Positions 15,430 through 22,879 of a stretch of 23,287 nt of DNA are shown here, piece by piece. The stretch comes from a virus: the IMG/VR virus record IMGVR_UViG_3300037191_001847, positions 1-23,287 of that record; one strand, 5' to 3'. Both the position numbers and the translations under genes were made by a program. Each line of letters begins with the position of its first letter. Within the stretch, counting starts at the first letter, position 1. Below the pieces are notes generated by a model, which had not been told where the DNA came from, did no database searches, and saw only the letters and a list, made by a program, of their open reading frames with translations.

Positions 15430-15634
15430 ATCGTTTGTTAGTTGCTGGGCCTAAGACCCATTGGTTGCCGTTCTTCTGAACGTGGTGGTAGAGTGACTCG
15501 CCTTCGGGGCTCTCTGCGGGAACGAGCGCGAGCTGGTTCGGCGCGAGTTCGACGGGGCCGAGTGCCCCGTAACCTTCCGGCATTTCAAGATCGCGGCGTG
15601 TTGGGAGTCCGAAGACTAGGTTTGAATCGTTCAT
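15287..15634 (-). CDS. Small protein after portal (115 aa)
   Basis: The ATG overlaps the portal stop (ATGA at 15631-15634), a strong coupling signal. The first 65 residues are protein-like (LGPVELAPNQLALVPAES, YHHVQKNGNQWVLGPAT). The rest is low-complexity, basic then acidic, and is the part overlapped by the 75-aa frame. I do not recognise it. Lambda-like phages often carry small head genes here. The N-terminal domain is probably real; the disordered tail may persist because it tolerates a second coding frame. Confidence 0.6.
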   Translation of the reverse strand: MNDSNLVFGLPTRRDLEMPEGYGALGPVELAPNQLALVPAESPEGESLYHHVQKNGNQWVLGPATNKRYVRKPKPRRTSKGTGARSTPSGKPAKSSGTTGADAESPASQPDPSED

Positions 15635-17373
15635 GATTGGTTCGGTTGGATTTGCGGAGTGGGGGCGGTTGGCACATCAGCATCGCCTTGCTTGGGGACG
15701 ATGATCTCAGCCTTGCCGCGAGGCATTTGGTAAGTGTAAACGAGTAGCTCGATTGCTTCTTCGCGCGGTAGTGCGCCCTCGGCCACGTTGTTGATCAGCT
15801 CAAGGATCTGCTTTGCGACCTTATCTCCAGCTTGCTGGATCGTCGGCTTGAGTTTCGGCTCTGGATTCTGAGCGGCGGCGAGATCAGCAAAGAGGCTCGT
15901 GCCGTTCTGGAATTCGGGTGACAGCATTTCAACTGGCACTTGATACTTGATCGCTGCTGCATGGAGCTTGCCGATCTCCTTAGCGCGAGCATCCACCAGC
16001 TCGTCGTAGTCGTAGCCTTGTGCGGCTGCGAGCTTAGCGGCGCTGGTCAGGTTGTAGCGCAGAAGTGTGATGTCGGCATTCGTTTGGTAACCGAGATCCG
16101 CGGTGATGTGTGGGCCGAATGTCCATGAGCCATTGCTCATGTCCGGGGCAGGGGGGAGGTGCCCCAATTGCACGGCCTTGAAGAACACCATATCGCGAAG
16201 CGGGTTGAGCACCGCACGGCGTAGAAGGTTCTGCCAATTATTGATCTTGCGTTGAATCTGGTGCGCTTCGAGTCGTGACGACGCTCCGCCAAATCCGCGC
16301 ATATCGAAGAAGCCGAACGGTAGGTCGACGCCCATTGCAATGTCGCGAATGGTGGCATCGATCAAAGCGATGAATGCCCCAGAAGGGCGGTTCGATGGTG
16401 GGAAGGCTTCGACCGATTCACCTGAGCTCAAGCGCAGCAATTTGTTCGCTTGAACCTCTTGGGTTGGTGTGCCTTCGGCTGTGACGCCGTCGAATTCAGC
16501 AGCGCCTGGGCCGCGAGCATCTTTCTCGTAAACGATACCAGCATAACTGGATGCCCACTTGGCCGCGCCGCGCTCCATCGAGAAAGACTCGTAAAGGTCA
16601 TTGGCTTGATCGAGCACACGGCAGAACATTGTTACGCCGCGCAACTGATCGGAGGTTTCGAGGCTCATCAATGGGAGCATCTGCTCGGCAGGAATTAGCC
16701 CATCCTTGTTGGCCGAATACATTCCGTTCTTGTCGCGATCGAATACCTCATACGCGAGCGGGCGCCCTGCGTCATCGATGTGAACGCCAGAAATCTTGTG
16801 GGGATCAATATCGCCGCCCGCTCTGTCGGGGTGTCCGACTCGATCACTCTCAATACACTGAAGTTCGTAGCCGTCTTCAGTGTGGACTGGGTGGATAAAG
16901 AAATCGCCATCAACGAGCATCTGAATGAATGCCACTCGAAGGAGTCCCGCGAGGTCGGTGCGGCCTGTCATGTCGGCGCTGTGAGTCGCCCACTTCTTCC
17001 AGTATGCCTCGTAGAGCGTATCAAGCTCATCGTCGCCCGTGTTGGATTGATACATGACTTGCGGCACCACGTAGTCAGCGAGCCGATTCACCACGCACGA
17101 GATCACCGGCATATTGCGGTATGCCTTGCGAGCATCCCAGATTAGCTTAACGCGATCGCGCTGGCTAGCTGGGCTCTGTGTCGTCGCATTCTGACTGCGA
17201 CCACCGGATCCCTGGCGGCGTGTGCCGGGGTTCGCTGCACGCCATTGGAATTCGAGCATCGAGTGGCGCGCCTGCATTCGGGTCATGGCCTTCTCAGGGG
17301 AGACCACTGTGAGGGCGCGTTCGAAGCGAGTCGGCGCAAGCGCCTGCACCTTTTGTTTGAGTGAAATGCTCAT
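15631..17373 (-). CDS. Portal protein, lambda gpB-like
   Basis: The 580-residue length fits lambda-type portals (about 530). Recognisable blocks are RKAYRNMPVISCVVNRLADYVV, WKKWATHSADMTGRTDL, the block LVDGDFFIHPVHTEDGYEL, QCIESDRVGHP, SGVHIDDAGRPLAYEVFD and DQLRGVTMFCRVLDQANDL, all in the family order. It forms the dodecameric ring at one capsid vertex through which DNA enters and leaves. The start overlaps the gpW-like stop (ATGA at 17370-17373) and the stop overlaps the next gene. The C-terminal 60 residues are helical and charged, a usual place for the crown and barrel. Confidence 0.95.
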   Translation of the reverse strand: MSISLKQKVQALAPTRFERALTVVSPEKAMTRMQARHSMLEFQWRAANPGTRRQGSGGRSQNATTQSPASQRDRVKLIWDARKAYRNMPVISCVVNRLADYVVPQVMYQSNTGDDELDTLYEAYWKKWATHSADMTGRTDLAGLLRVAFIQMLVDGDFFIHPVHTEDGYELQCIESDRVGHPDRAGGDIDPHKISGVHIDDAGRPLAYEVFDRDKNGMYSANKDGLIPAEQMLPLMSLETSDQLRGVTMFCRVLDQANDLYESFSMERGAAKWASSYAGIVYEKDARGPGAAEFDGVTAEGTPTQEVQANKLLRLSSGESVEAFPPSNRPSGAFIALIDATIRDIAMGVDLPFGFFDMRGFGGASSRLEAHQIQRKINNWQNLLRRAVLNPLRDMVFFKAVQLGHLPPAPDMSNGSWTFGPHITADLGYQTNADITLLRYNLTSAAKLAAAQGYDYDELVDARAKEIGKLHAAAIKYQVPVEMLSPEFQNGTSLFADLAAAQNPEPKLKPTIQQAGDKVAKQILELINNVAEGALPREEAIELLVYTYQMPRGKAEIIVPKQGDADVPTAPTPQIQPNQS

Positions 17374-17618
17374 CGGAATTGGGAGAAGTCTGCTACACCG
17401 TGACGCGGCGTGTTCTTAGTTGAGCGCTCGCGCTGAATCTGCACGGCGGCGGATAGTCGGGAGCGATCCTCAACGGTAGAGCGAGTATAGCCGCGCTGGC
17501 CTTCGCTCTGAGTTACATACGGGTTCGCAATCCGTTCCTTCAATAGTGTGATCTCAGACGCCAGATCGACGTCCGAGTAACTATCATAAATTTCTACCCA
17601 ATCTGATTTCGCTCCCAT
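17370..17618 (-). CDS. Head completion protein, lambda gpW-like
   Basis: An 82-residue protein with two predicted helices, DVDLASEITLLKERIAN and EDRSRLSAAVQIQRERS, joined by a short polar turn. Size and pattern fit gpW (68 aa), which plugs the portal after packaging. It directly precedes the portal gene with a four-base overlap, and the TerL gene lies upstream, the A-W-B order of lambda. The leader contains an 8-bp inverted repeat ending two bases before the ATG, which could control its translation. Confidence 0.7.
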   Translation of the reverse strand: MGAKSDWVEIYDSYSDVDLASEITLLKERIANPYVTQSEGQRGYTRSTVEDRSRLSAAVQIQRERSTKNTPRHGVADFSQFR

Positions 17619-17620
17619 AC

Positions 17621-17642
17621 GGTTGACGGGTATTCGTCAACC
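17621..17642. promoter_or_regulatory. Inverted repeat in the gpW-like leader
   Basis: GGTTGACG and CGTCAACC form a perfect 8-bp inverted repeat with a 6-nt centre in the 32-bp gap between the 293-aa gene and the gpW-like gene. As RNA it would fold immediately before the start codon. It contains the GGTTGAC heptamer found in three other leaders. Confidence 0.55.
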
Positions 17643-17650
17643 TCGGCGAG

Positions 17651-18532
17651 CTACGCAGTGATGATGCGCTTGGCTTGCTGGCCGAATGGAGTGGCCGCCC
17701 GCTTGGGCTTTTTGGGCGCCGTAACCTCTTCGGTGATTGCGACCGAGGCATCGATGGCGCGTTGGCGTTGGTTGCGGCGCTCATTCGCGCGGTCTTGATC
17801 GGCTTGGCCGTCTTGCACCCATGAGTCGGGCGATCTGTATATCCTCTCCCTCTGCGCACCGTTGCCGTAGAAATCGTTGGCGCTGCGTTGGCGCGATGGC
17901 TCTGGGTTGGTTAATTCAATCGATACCGAGTTGGCATAATAGCGGGGGAGCCGACTTGTCCGCGCGCTTATGTTTTCGACGGCACCGCCTCGAACCTTGA
18001 ACGTCGCGACACGACCCATCCCTTCGTGAAAGCTTTGTGTTACTTCCTCTACAACTCCGCAAAAGTGCTGGCCGTCCCTCCCGTGCCCATAGGAATAGGA
18101 GACATTGATCACTTGGCCTACTTCGCTCATGACATTGCGCCCCTCGGACTCGTCGCTGAAATGAACGTCGAACGTGCCAGTGTGATCCATCGATGGCGGC
18201 ACCTCTGCCACTGGCGGAGTCCAATCGTCCCATACTTCAATCGGTGGATCGATATTGATCAGCTCGGCGATCTCCCGCCCCGCAGCGATGGGATAACCCG
18301 GCACTGGGCTTCCTTGAGCCGTAAGTGTAACGATGGTGCCTCGGCGCGCATGGTCTCGATCAAGTTGAACCGAACTAACCACGCCGCGAAACATACGTCG
18401 CGCCGCGATGTCATCGAAGGTGACTTCCTCTCCGCGGCGGTATTCCCATCGGCGCGCATGGGGGCGATCTTCATCAGTGTAGAACGCCGTGAACCTTGCG
18501 GTATGCGTGAACCCTTCATCATTGTTTGCCAT
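17651..18532 (-). CDS. Beta-rich protein with an internal repeat, unknown function (293 aa)
   Basis: Two stretches share the pattern F-x-GVV-x2-V ... R-x-[AT]-x-[FT]: RGVVSSVQLDRDH through TIVTLTAQG (about 49-74), and CGVVEEVTQSFHEG through ATFKVRGG (about 155-182). This suggests two copies of a small beta-barrel-like domain, of the kind found in some baseplate and hub proteins. The C-terminal 90 residues are polar, arginine-rich and likely disordered. It lies between the LmbU-like gene and gpW, unusual for a structural protein. GGTTGAA lies eight bases before the ATG. I cannot assign a function. Confidence 0.6.
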   Translation of the reverse strand: MANNDEGFTHTARFTAFYTDEDRPHARRWEYRRGEEVTFDDIAARRMFRGVVSSVQLDRDHARRGTIVTLTAQGSPVPGYPIAAGREIAELINIDPPIEVWDDWTPPVAEVPPSMDHTGTFDVHFSDESEGRNVMSEVGQVINVSYSYGHGRDGQHFCGVVEEVTQSFHEGMGRVATFKVRGGAVENISARTSRLPRYYANSVSIELTNPEPSRQRSANDFYGNGAQRERIYRSPDSWVQDGQADQDRANERRNQRQRAIDASVAITEEVTAPKKPKRAATPFGQQAKRIITA

Positions 18533-18590
18533 GACTGAAATTCAACCGTGGCAAAATAAACTCTCAAGAGCCCGCCGTGAGCTATTTCAG

Positions 18591-19256
18591 CTAGGCGAAA
18601 AGGCGATCGATGAACTTCTGGAGCTGCTGGAAATCCAGTTGCATCTGCTCGCGGACTTCAACTGGCCATGTGTCGATCGCGCCGTGCTTATCTTCGGCGT
18701 CCTCTGTCCATCGAGTGAGCTTTAGCAGGGTAACGGAATGCGGCTCGGTGCCGCGCTCATCGTGGTTCTTTTTAATCAGAGCCTTCTCACGTTCGATGTC
18801 GGCATGAGTCGTCACTTGGCCGCGCTTGATAGAGACTTCCAACTCGCGGCTACTAAGGCCGCGAGCGGAAGCCGTGTTTATCCAGTCACGGCGATCATCC
18901 TCGGTCTTAACCTTTGCGGCTATGATCTTGTGGTGAGTGAAATCAAGGTCGTCGTTGCGCAGCGACAACGGAATGTTTTTTGCTACGCTGGCAATATCTC
19001 GGAGCGACTGATAGCTCATGCCCGTGAGCACGATCCAATCGTTATACTTACTGCCGTGCTCGTGCTCGGCGAAGTTGATCAAATCCCCGAGGCAGAATTG
19101 AGCACTTCGAGCCATGCGGCCGATCTTGCCAATGGCTGCTTTCAGCGCTTCGAAGTCCGGGCGGACTGAGTTATCAAAAATGACGCCAGTAGAAGTAAGT
19201 TCCATGCCGGTTGTCAGTGAATCGTGAGTGTTAGCTAGTTGCATGGTTGTGCTCAT
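18591..19256 (-). CDS. LmbU-like putative DNA-binding regulator
   Basis: The central 90 residues (CLGDLINFAEHEHGSKYNDW, then SYQSLRDIASVAKNIPLSLR and LDFTHHKIIAAKVK) match my memory of the LmbU-like regulators and related ParB/HTH-like domains of actinobacteria. In these the pattern GD-x2-N ... YG ... L-x-N-x-A-x-VA ... LSF-x-HH is conserved. The following SARGLSSRELEVSIKRG looks like the recognition-helix end of the same domain. The C-terminus is helical and charged. It sits four bases after a duplicated-HTH gene inside the packaging block, so both may be co-expressed regulators or packaging accessories. The family call is by eye and moderate. Confidence 0.6.
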   Translation of the reverse strand: MSTTMQLANTHDSLTTGMELTSTGVIFDNSVRPDFEALKAAIGKIGRMARSAQFCLGDLINFAEHEHGSKYNDWIVLTGMSYQSLRDIASVAKNIPLSLRNDDLDFTHHKIIAAKVKTEDDRRDWINTASARGLSSRELEVSIKRGQVTTHADIEREKALIKKNHDERGTEPHSVTLLKLTRWTEDAEDKHGAIDTWPVEVREQMQLDFQQLQKFIDRLFA

Positions 19257-19259
19257 CGG

Positions 19260-20114
19260 TCAACTGGACAACTGGCTCAAGCTTCGGATCCTAGCCTTCC
19301 GATACGTCTCACACTGCGCCATTGAGCGCATGAACTGACTGGGTCGAATCTTGATCAACTTTGCCAGCTTCTTGCAGCGTTTCGATACTGCGGCGCGCTC
19401 GATCCCGTAGTTGCGAGCGATGGCCGCTTGGGACGGGGACTTCAGCCCTCCAAAGCCAGCCACGAGGCGAAAGCACTCCGCTTCGAGCCGCGCGTTGGGA
19501 GCCGCTAGAATGATGTCGAGGATTAGGCGTAATGCGTGCCAAGCTCGATCCTCTTCGATCGTCCTTTTGTCGAGCCCATTCGATTGCCCTTCGGGGGACT
19601 TTAAACACATGAGCCGACTAGGCTTCATCCCCAGCTCTTTAGGCAGCCGAGTGCAGACTCTCGAAATGGTGCCGATCGCTAAACCGTGCTTGCTTGCGAT
19701 GGAGGCTTTAGTGATTCCATCGAACTTCCCGAAACCACTACAGACACGAAAGCACTCAGCCGCCAAGCGCGCATTCCGAGCCTTGATGATCATGCCGATC
19801 GCCTGGCGAATAACAGACCAAGCCAGCTCTCCCTCCTGCGACTTTGGCGCTTCCTGTTGGGCGATCGGTAACTCGTCGACTGGAGTGCCCGTATGGGTTT
19901 GATAGTCGTCGCCCTTCGCCGTGATGCCCTTCGAGTGGGCGTCTCGCTTCTCATCCAACGATAACCGATTCCAAGATGCGCGGGGGATGACGTGGAGCTT
20001 TTGAGCCTTGTATTTATCTAGGTCTCGCTTCGAGAGGCCAATGAGGAAGCGAGCCATTTCTAGGCCCGACTGTATATCCCTTTCTGCGTCTCGTTTATGC
20101 CCTCCCACGGGCAT
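19260..20114 (-). CDS. Tandem HTH-repeat protein (284 aa)
   Basis: The protein is built from two copies of a roughly 75-residue unit, about residues 98-172 and 190-264. Each has AECFR followed by GFG, an HTH-like helix pair (ASIASKHGLAIGTISRVCTR; AAIARNYGIERAAVSKRCKK), then MKPSRLMCL or IRPSQFMRS. The duplicated design suggests binding to two half-sites on one DNA molecule. The N-terminal 90 residues are polar and carry no obvious motif. It lies between TerL and the LmbU-like gene. Roles as a late-gene regulator or a packaging-site binding factor are both possible. TTGACA occurs 24 bases before the ATG but has no convincing -10 partner. Confidence 0.7.
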   Translation of the reverse strand: MPVGGHKRDAERDIQSGLEMARFLIGLSKRDLDKYKAQKLHVIPRASWNRLSLDEKRDAHSKGITAKGDDYQTHTGTPVDELPIAQQEAPKSQEGELAWSVIRQAIGMIIKARNARLAAECFRVCSGFGKFDGITKASIASKHGLAIGTISRVCTRLPKELGMKPSRLMCLKSPEGQSNGLDKRTIEEDRAWHALRLILDIILAAPNARLEAECFRLVAGFGGLKSPSQAAIARNYGIERAAVSKRCKKLAKLIKIRPSQFMRSMAQCETYRKARIRSLSQLSS

Positions 20115-20166
20115 GAATTTTTACAGTCGGAATTTCGTGTCAAGGGGGAGGCGTGAGCGAATGTGA

Positions 20167-21951
20167 CTATCCGAGATTCGGTGACTCAACGAGCCCCGCG
20201 ATCATGGATAGAACGATAATCATACGGGTGGTGGATCCAAAGTGGTCGTCATGTCTCATCTGGTGCCAATTGATCGTCTGCACTCCGAACCGATCATGGT
20301 TCTCAACGCGGCGGTATGCGGTCACCTGAAGCTTGTAGTCGTGCAGTTCAAAGGCATCGACTCCGCGAGGGTTCTCCGCCGACTTCGCTTTCGGGATCAA
20401 CCACTGAGCCGACAGGCCGCGCATAAGCAGCTCTTGGCGCTCAAGCATGATGCTCTTCTTGAATAGATAGAGCTTGATCGGGTTACTGGCTTGATAGCGG
20501 TTCGTGCCGTAGAAGGTCTCAAGGAAGCTGATCTGATACGGCATTCGAACGCCGTCGATATTGTAGGCGTCTCCCTTATCGCCCATCATCGCTTTCCAGT
20601 TGTAAGAGCCGTCGGCCATGAGTCCGCTTTCGACGATATACTCGGCAACCTCTTCTGGGGCGAAACGCGCATCGATGCCGAACTGCGACGGCGGCACATC
20701 GTATTGACTTTGTAGGCCGCGCAGCTCGGATGCTGTCCACGCTTTGCCCCACGCAACAAGACGACTGCCGCCGCCTGGGATCACGTCGCGAATCTCCCAC
20801 ATGAAATGTCGGCCGCCCTTGGCCTGCACGTCGGCGGTCATGAATCGCCGCGGCTTGGCATGTTCGCGCGGATCGGTCAGGTGCCGTCGCATGGCTGCCT
20901 CGAATGGTTCCCACGGCGCCCGCGGATCGTAGGCCACTTCGCGTTGATCGATAAAGCCGTCATCATGCTTGAACTTGAGTTTGTCCTCCCACGGCTGGCC
21001 GAGCGTCTCGTTAATGAAGTCCTTGTATGGCTCGTGCTCGCCGATCTCCAGCGCCGCGGTCGCCTTGATAAAGTCCTCAACCATTTCAGTCCACTTCGTC
21101 CACCACGGAAGAATAGCGTTCCAGCAATACGATGTGCGGTGCTTCGGGGCCTTATTGTTATGGATGACCCACTCTCCTTGACTCTGAAAGGCCTTGCGGT
21201 CGGTCGCGGTATCTTCCCATCGGTGATCGCACTCAGGGTTACGGCAGTCGTAGCGGATCGTGCGGAAGACCTCTTCGAAGTCCCACTCGCCAGACGGGCA
21301 AGTTGTCTCGTTACGATCCCAAGTGATTCCACCCTTGGTATCCTCGCGACCGAATTCCACCGGCTGCGAATCCTTGCAGCACGGGCAAGTCACATAATAC
21401 AAATTTTGAGTTCCCGACTTATAACCACGGTGCAGGTGATCTTCCTCCATGTCTGGAGTGGAGATAATGACTCGCTTATAATTCGGATAGGAGCGCGTGC
21501 GCTTGCTGAACATTTCCAGCGCTCCCTTTGGCCATGAGCGAACCTCATCCCCGAACGTGTAACGGTAGGGCGTTTGTTGAAGGGTATTCTCATTGTTGGC
21601 CGAGCCGATAATGAGCTGCGCACCGGGAAAATAGACCTCCAGTGTGTTCTTTGAGCCGCGCTCTGTCGGCAGCGCATCTTTCACCGGCTGGCACTTATCG
21701 ACCATCGGCCACAAGCGACCTTTCGCAAACTTCTTGGCTTCCTGCTCATTCGAGGTTGCCCATAGCGTCGGCCCCGGATCCATCGCGATGATGTAAAGTA
21801 GCATCACCATCACCAGCACGGTCTTGCCAGACTGGGCACTACACATGCAGTAGATTTCGTGAACCTCTGGATTCTGGAAATCTTCGAGTATTTTACGCAG
21901 CCAAATAGCGTCCTCGGAATCCCAAGGCGTGCCCTGCGGCGTGTTGGGCAT
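20167..21951 (-). CDS. Terminase large subunit, lambda gpA-like
   Basis: The motor and nuclease for packaging, 594 residues from ATG 21951. The ATPase has Walker A AQSGKT (K43) and a Walker B-like TFGDEV near 135. A zinc-ribbon-like set follows (CPCC, CPSG and CRNPEC, about 195-245). The nuclease half shows acidic positions in MTADVQAKG and FGIDARFAPEE, and ends HDDHFG. The frame stays open upstream to 22062 and encodes AKVVIWKWAEKYIR just before the ATG, which fits the conserved gpA N-terminus. No ATG, GTG or TTG lies in that stretch. The true product therefore probably starts upstream by a -1 frameshift from terS or a rare start (ATT 22032 or CTG 22029, after AGGGGA). Confidence 0.93.
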   Translation of the reverse strand: MPNTPQGTPWDSEDAIWLRKILEDFQNPEVHEIYCMCSAQSGKTVLVMVMLLYIIAMDPGPTLWATSNEQEAKKFAKGRLWPMVDKCQPVKDALPTERGSKNTLEVYFPGAQLIIGSANNENTLQQTPYRYTFGDEVRSWPKGALEMFSKRTRSYPNYKRVIISTPDMEEDHLHRGYKSGTQNLYYVTCPCCKDSQPVEFGREDTKGGITWDRNETTCPSGEWDFEEVFRTIRYDCRNPECDHRWEDTATDRKAFQSQGEWVIHNNKAPKHRTSYCWNAILPWWTKWTEMVEDFIKATAALEIGEHEPYKDFINETLGQPWEDKLKFKHDDGFIDQREVAYDPRAPWEPFEAAMRRHLTDPREHAKPRRFMTADVQAKGGRHFMWEIRDVIPGGGSRLVAWGKAWTASELRGLQSQYDVPPSQFGIDARFAPEEVAEYIVESGLMADGSYNWKAMMGDKGDAYNIDGVRMPYQISFLETFYGTNRYQASNPIKLYLFKKSIMLERQELLMRGLSAQWLIPKAKSAENPRGVDAFELHDYKLQVTAYRRVENHDRFGVQTINWHQMRHDDHFGSTTRMIIVLSMIAGLVESPNLG

Positions 21952-21980
21952 ACGGATATACTTCTCCGCCCACTTCCAAA

Positions 21981-22793
21981 TTACGACCTTGGCAGGAGGG
22001 GAAATAGCTTCTCGCAGATTCTCTTCCAGAATTCCCGACTGTCCCCTTCGTTTTTTTTTTGATCAGGGATCGCCACGTTCTCCAATAGCTCGCGCATACG
22101 AGCATTGAGAATGTTCTCGATCTTCCCTTGATCCTGCCCAGACAGGCGCTCGGAGTTGCGCTGCCCGAAGGTCAGGCACTCTTGCTTGATGTCGCCAAGG
22201 ATCGCCCCGACCACTTCAATCACTTCATTGAAATTCGCGGAGTCGCCGAGCATACGCTTCAGCTTCTCTTCCTTTAATCGAGCGTCGGCTTCAGCGCTAC
22301 GGGCACGCGCATTCTTGCCGTCCTCGGTGGTGTCCTTGAAGTCTTTGCCCTCGGCGGTGATCCATTTTAGCCACGAGGGCACATGGAACTGCTTCGTGTC
22401 GTCGCGCCCCGGATTGCCAACCTGCTTGCTCCATGTCTGGATGGATCCCAAGTCACGCGAGAGCCGTGCCGCCAGACTGCGCATCGTCGGCGCATGATCG
22501 GCCGTTGCTGCCACTCGGCCACTACCGAAAGGTCGGCCGCCCTGTGATTTCTCGGCGACCTTCTTCGCCACTTTTTTGGCTGCGACTTTCTTGGCCGCGC
22601 GCTTCTTGACGGCCTTCTTGGCTGCCTTCTTCACGGGCTTGGCCGCGCGCTTCAACGGCTTAGAGGCAACCTTCTTAGCTGCCTTCTTAGTCGCTTTCTT
22701 AGCGGGTGTTTCCTTCGGAGTTCGCTTCGTAGCCACCTTTTTCTTAGCGGTGGTCTTCTTGGCGGCGGGTGTAGTTGCATTCTTTTTTGCCAT
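21981..22793 (-). CDS. Terminase small subunit (Nu1-like) with histone H1-like N-terminal tail
   Basis: Residues 1-85 are almost only lysine, alanine, threonine and arginine, in AAKK-type repeats like eukaryotic histone H1 tails or bacterial H1-like proteins. A winged-helix-like DNA-binding segment follows (TMRSLAARLSRDLGSIQTWS and FHVPSWLKWI, about 104-147), then a charged coiled coil (ARSAEADARLKEEKLKRML) and a C-terminal helical domain. Nu1-type small subunits have this HTH-plus-oligomerisation layout and choose the packaging site. Position directly before TerL confirms the call. The tail is unusual and probably adds non-specific DNA binding. Near the end the gene contains ten consecutive A, forming the slippery heptamer A AAA AAC in its own frame. 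Confidence 0.8.
   Translation of the reverse strand: MAKKNATTPAAKKTTAKKKVATKRTPKETPAKKATKKAAKKVASKPLKRAAKPVKKAAKKAVKKRAAKKVAAKKVAKKVAEKSQGGRPFGSGRVAATADHAPTMRSLAARLSRDLGSIQTWSKQVGNPGRDDTKQFHVPSWLKWITAEGKDFKDTTEDGKNARARSAEADARLKEEKLKRMLGDSANFNEVIEVVGAILGDIKQECLTFGQRNSERLSGQDQGKIENILNARMRELLENVAIPDQKKNEGDSREFWKRICEKLFPLLPRS
22050..22060 (-). other. Slippery A10 site at the terS-terL junction
   Basis: On the coding strand ten A are followed by C. In the terS frame codons read CAA AAA AAA AAC, so the heptamer A AAA AAC (22050-22056) is a canonical -1 slippery sequence. A -1 shift enters exactly the open frame leading into TerL, 33 codons before its ATG. AGGGGA, three bases downstream, can pair with TCCCCT about 45 bases later. 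Confidence 0.55.
22561..22793 (-). repeat. Low-complexity lysine/alanine codon tract in terS
   Basis: The terS N-terminal coding region is a degenerate run of AAG and GCC-type codons. It is a protein-level low-complexity tract rather than a DNA repeat array. A related tract lies in the giant gene at about 10890-11170. Confidence 0.7.
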
Positions 22794-22817
22794 CGGGTTC
22801 TGCCGATCGTCAACCCG
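22794..22817 (-). promoter_or_regulatory. Leader hairpin directly before the terS start
   Basis: CGGGTT and AACCCG are complementary 6-base arms around a 12-base loop, ending against the terS ATG. The loop side carries TTGACGATCGGC. As RNA it could hide the ribosome landing site, and no other Shine-Dalgarno sequence is visible. Together with the gpW leader this is the second hairpin containing GGTTGACGA. Confidence 0.45.
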
Positions 22818-22839
22818 CTATCATTAATTTAATGATAGC
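22817..22839. promoter_or_regulatory. 23-bp perfect palindrome, probable operator
   Basis: Arms GCTATCATTA and TAATGATAGC flank a 3-base centre. It lies between terS (start 22793) and the divergent gene (start 22880). A repressor or activator dimer bound here could act on both. A -10-like TACTAT (22855-22860) for the plus-strand gene would place its -35 over the palindrome. A 19-base copy lies at 9990-10008. Confidence 0.65.
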
Positions 22840-22879
22840 CCATTCCTTATTTTCTACTATCCGTGCCTATAAGGTAACC

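Noticed and set aside
20115-20143. TTGACA as a -35 box for the 284-aa gene
   Set aside because: No -10 hexamer at 16-18 bases, and the ATG is only 24 bases away, so a normal promoter does not fit.
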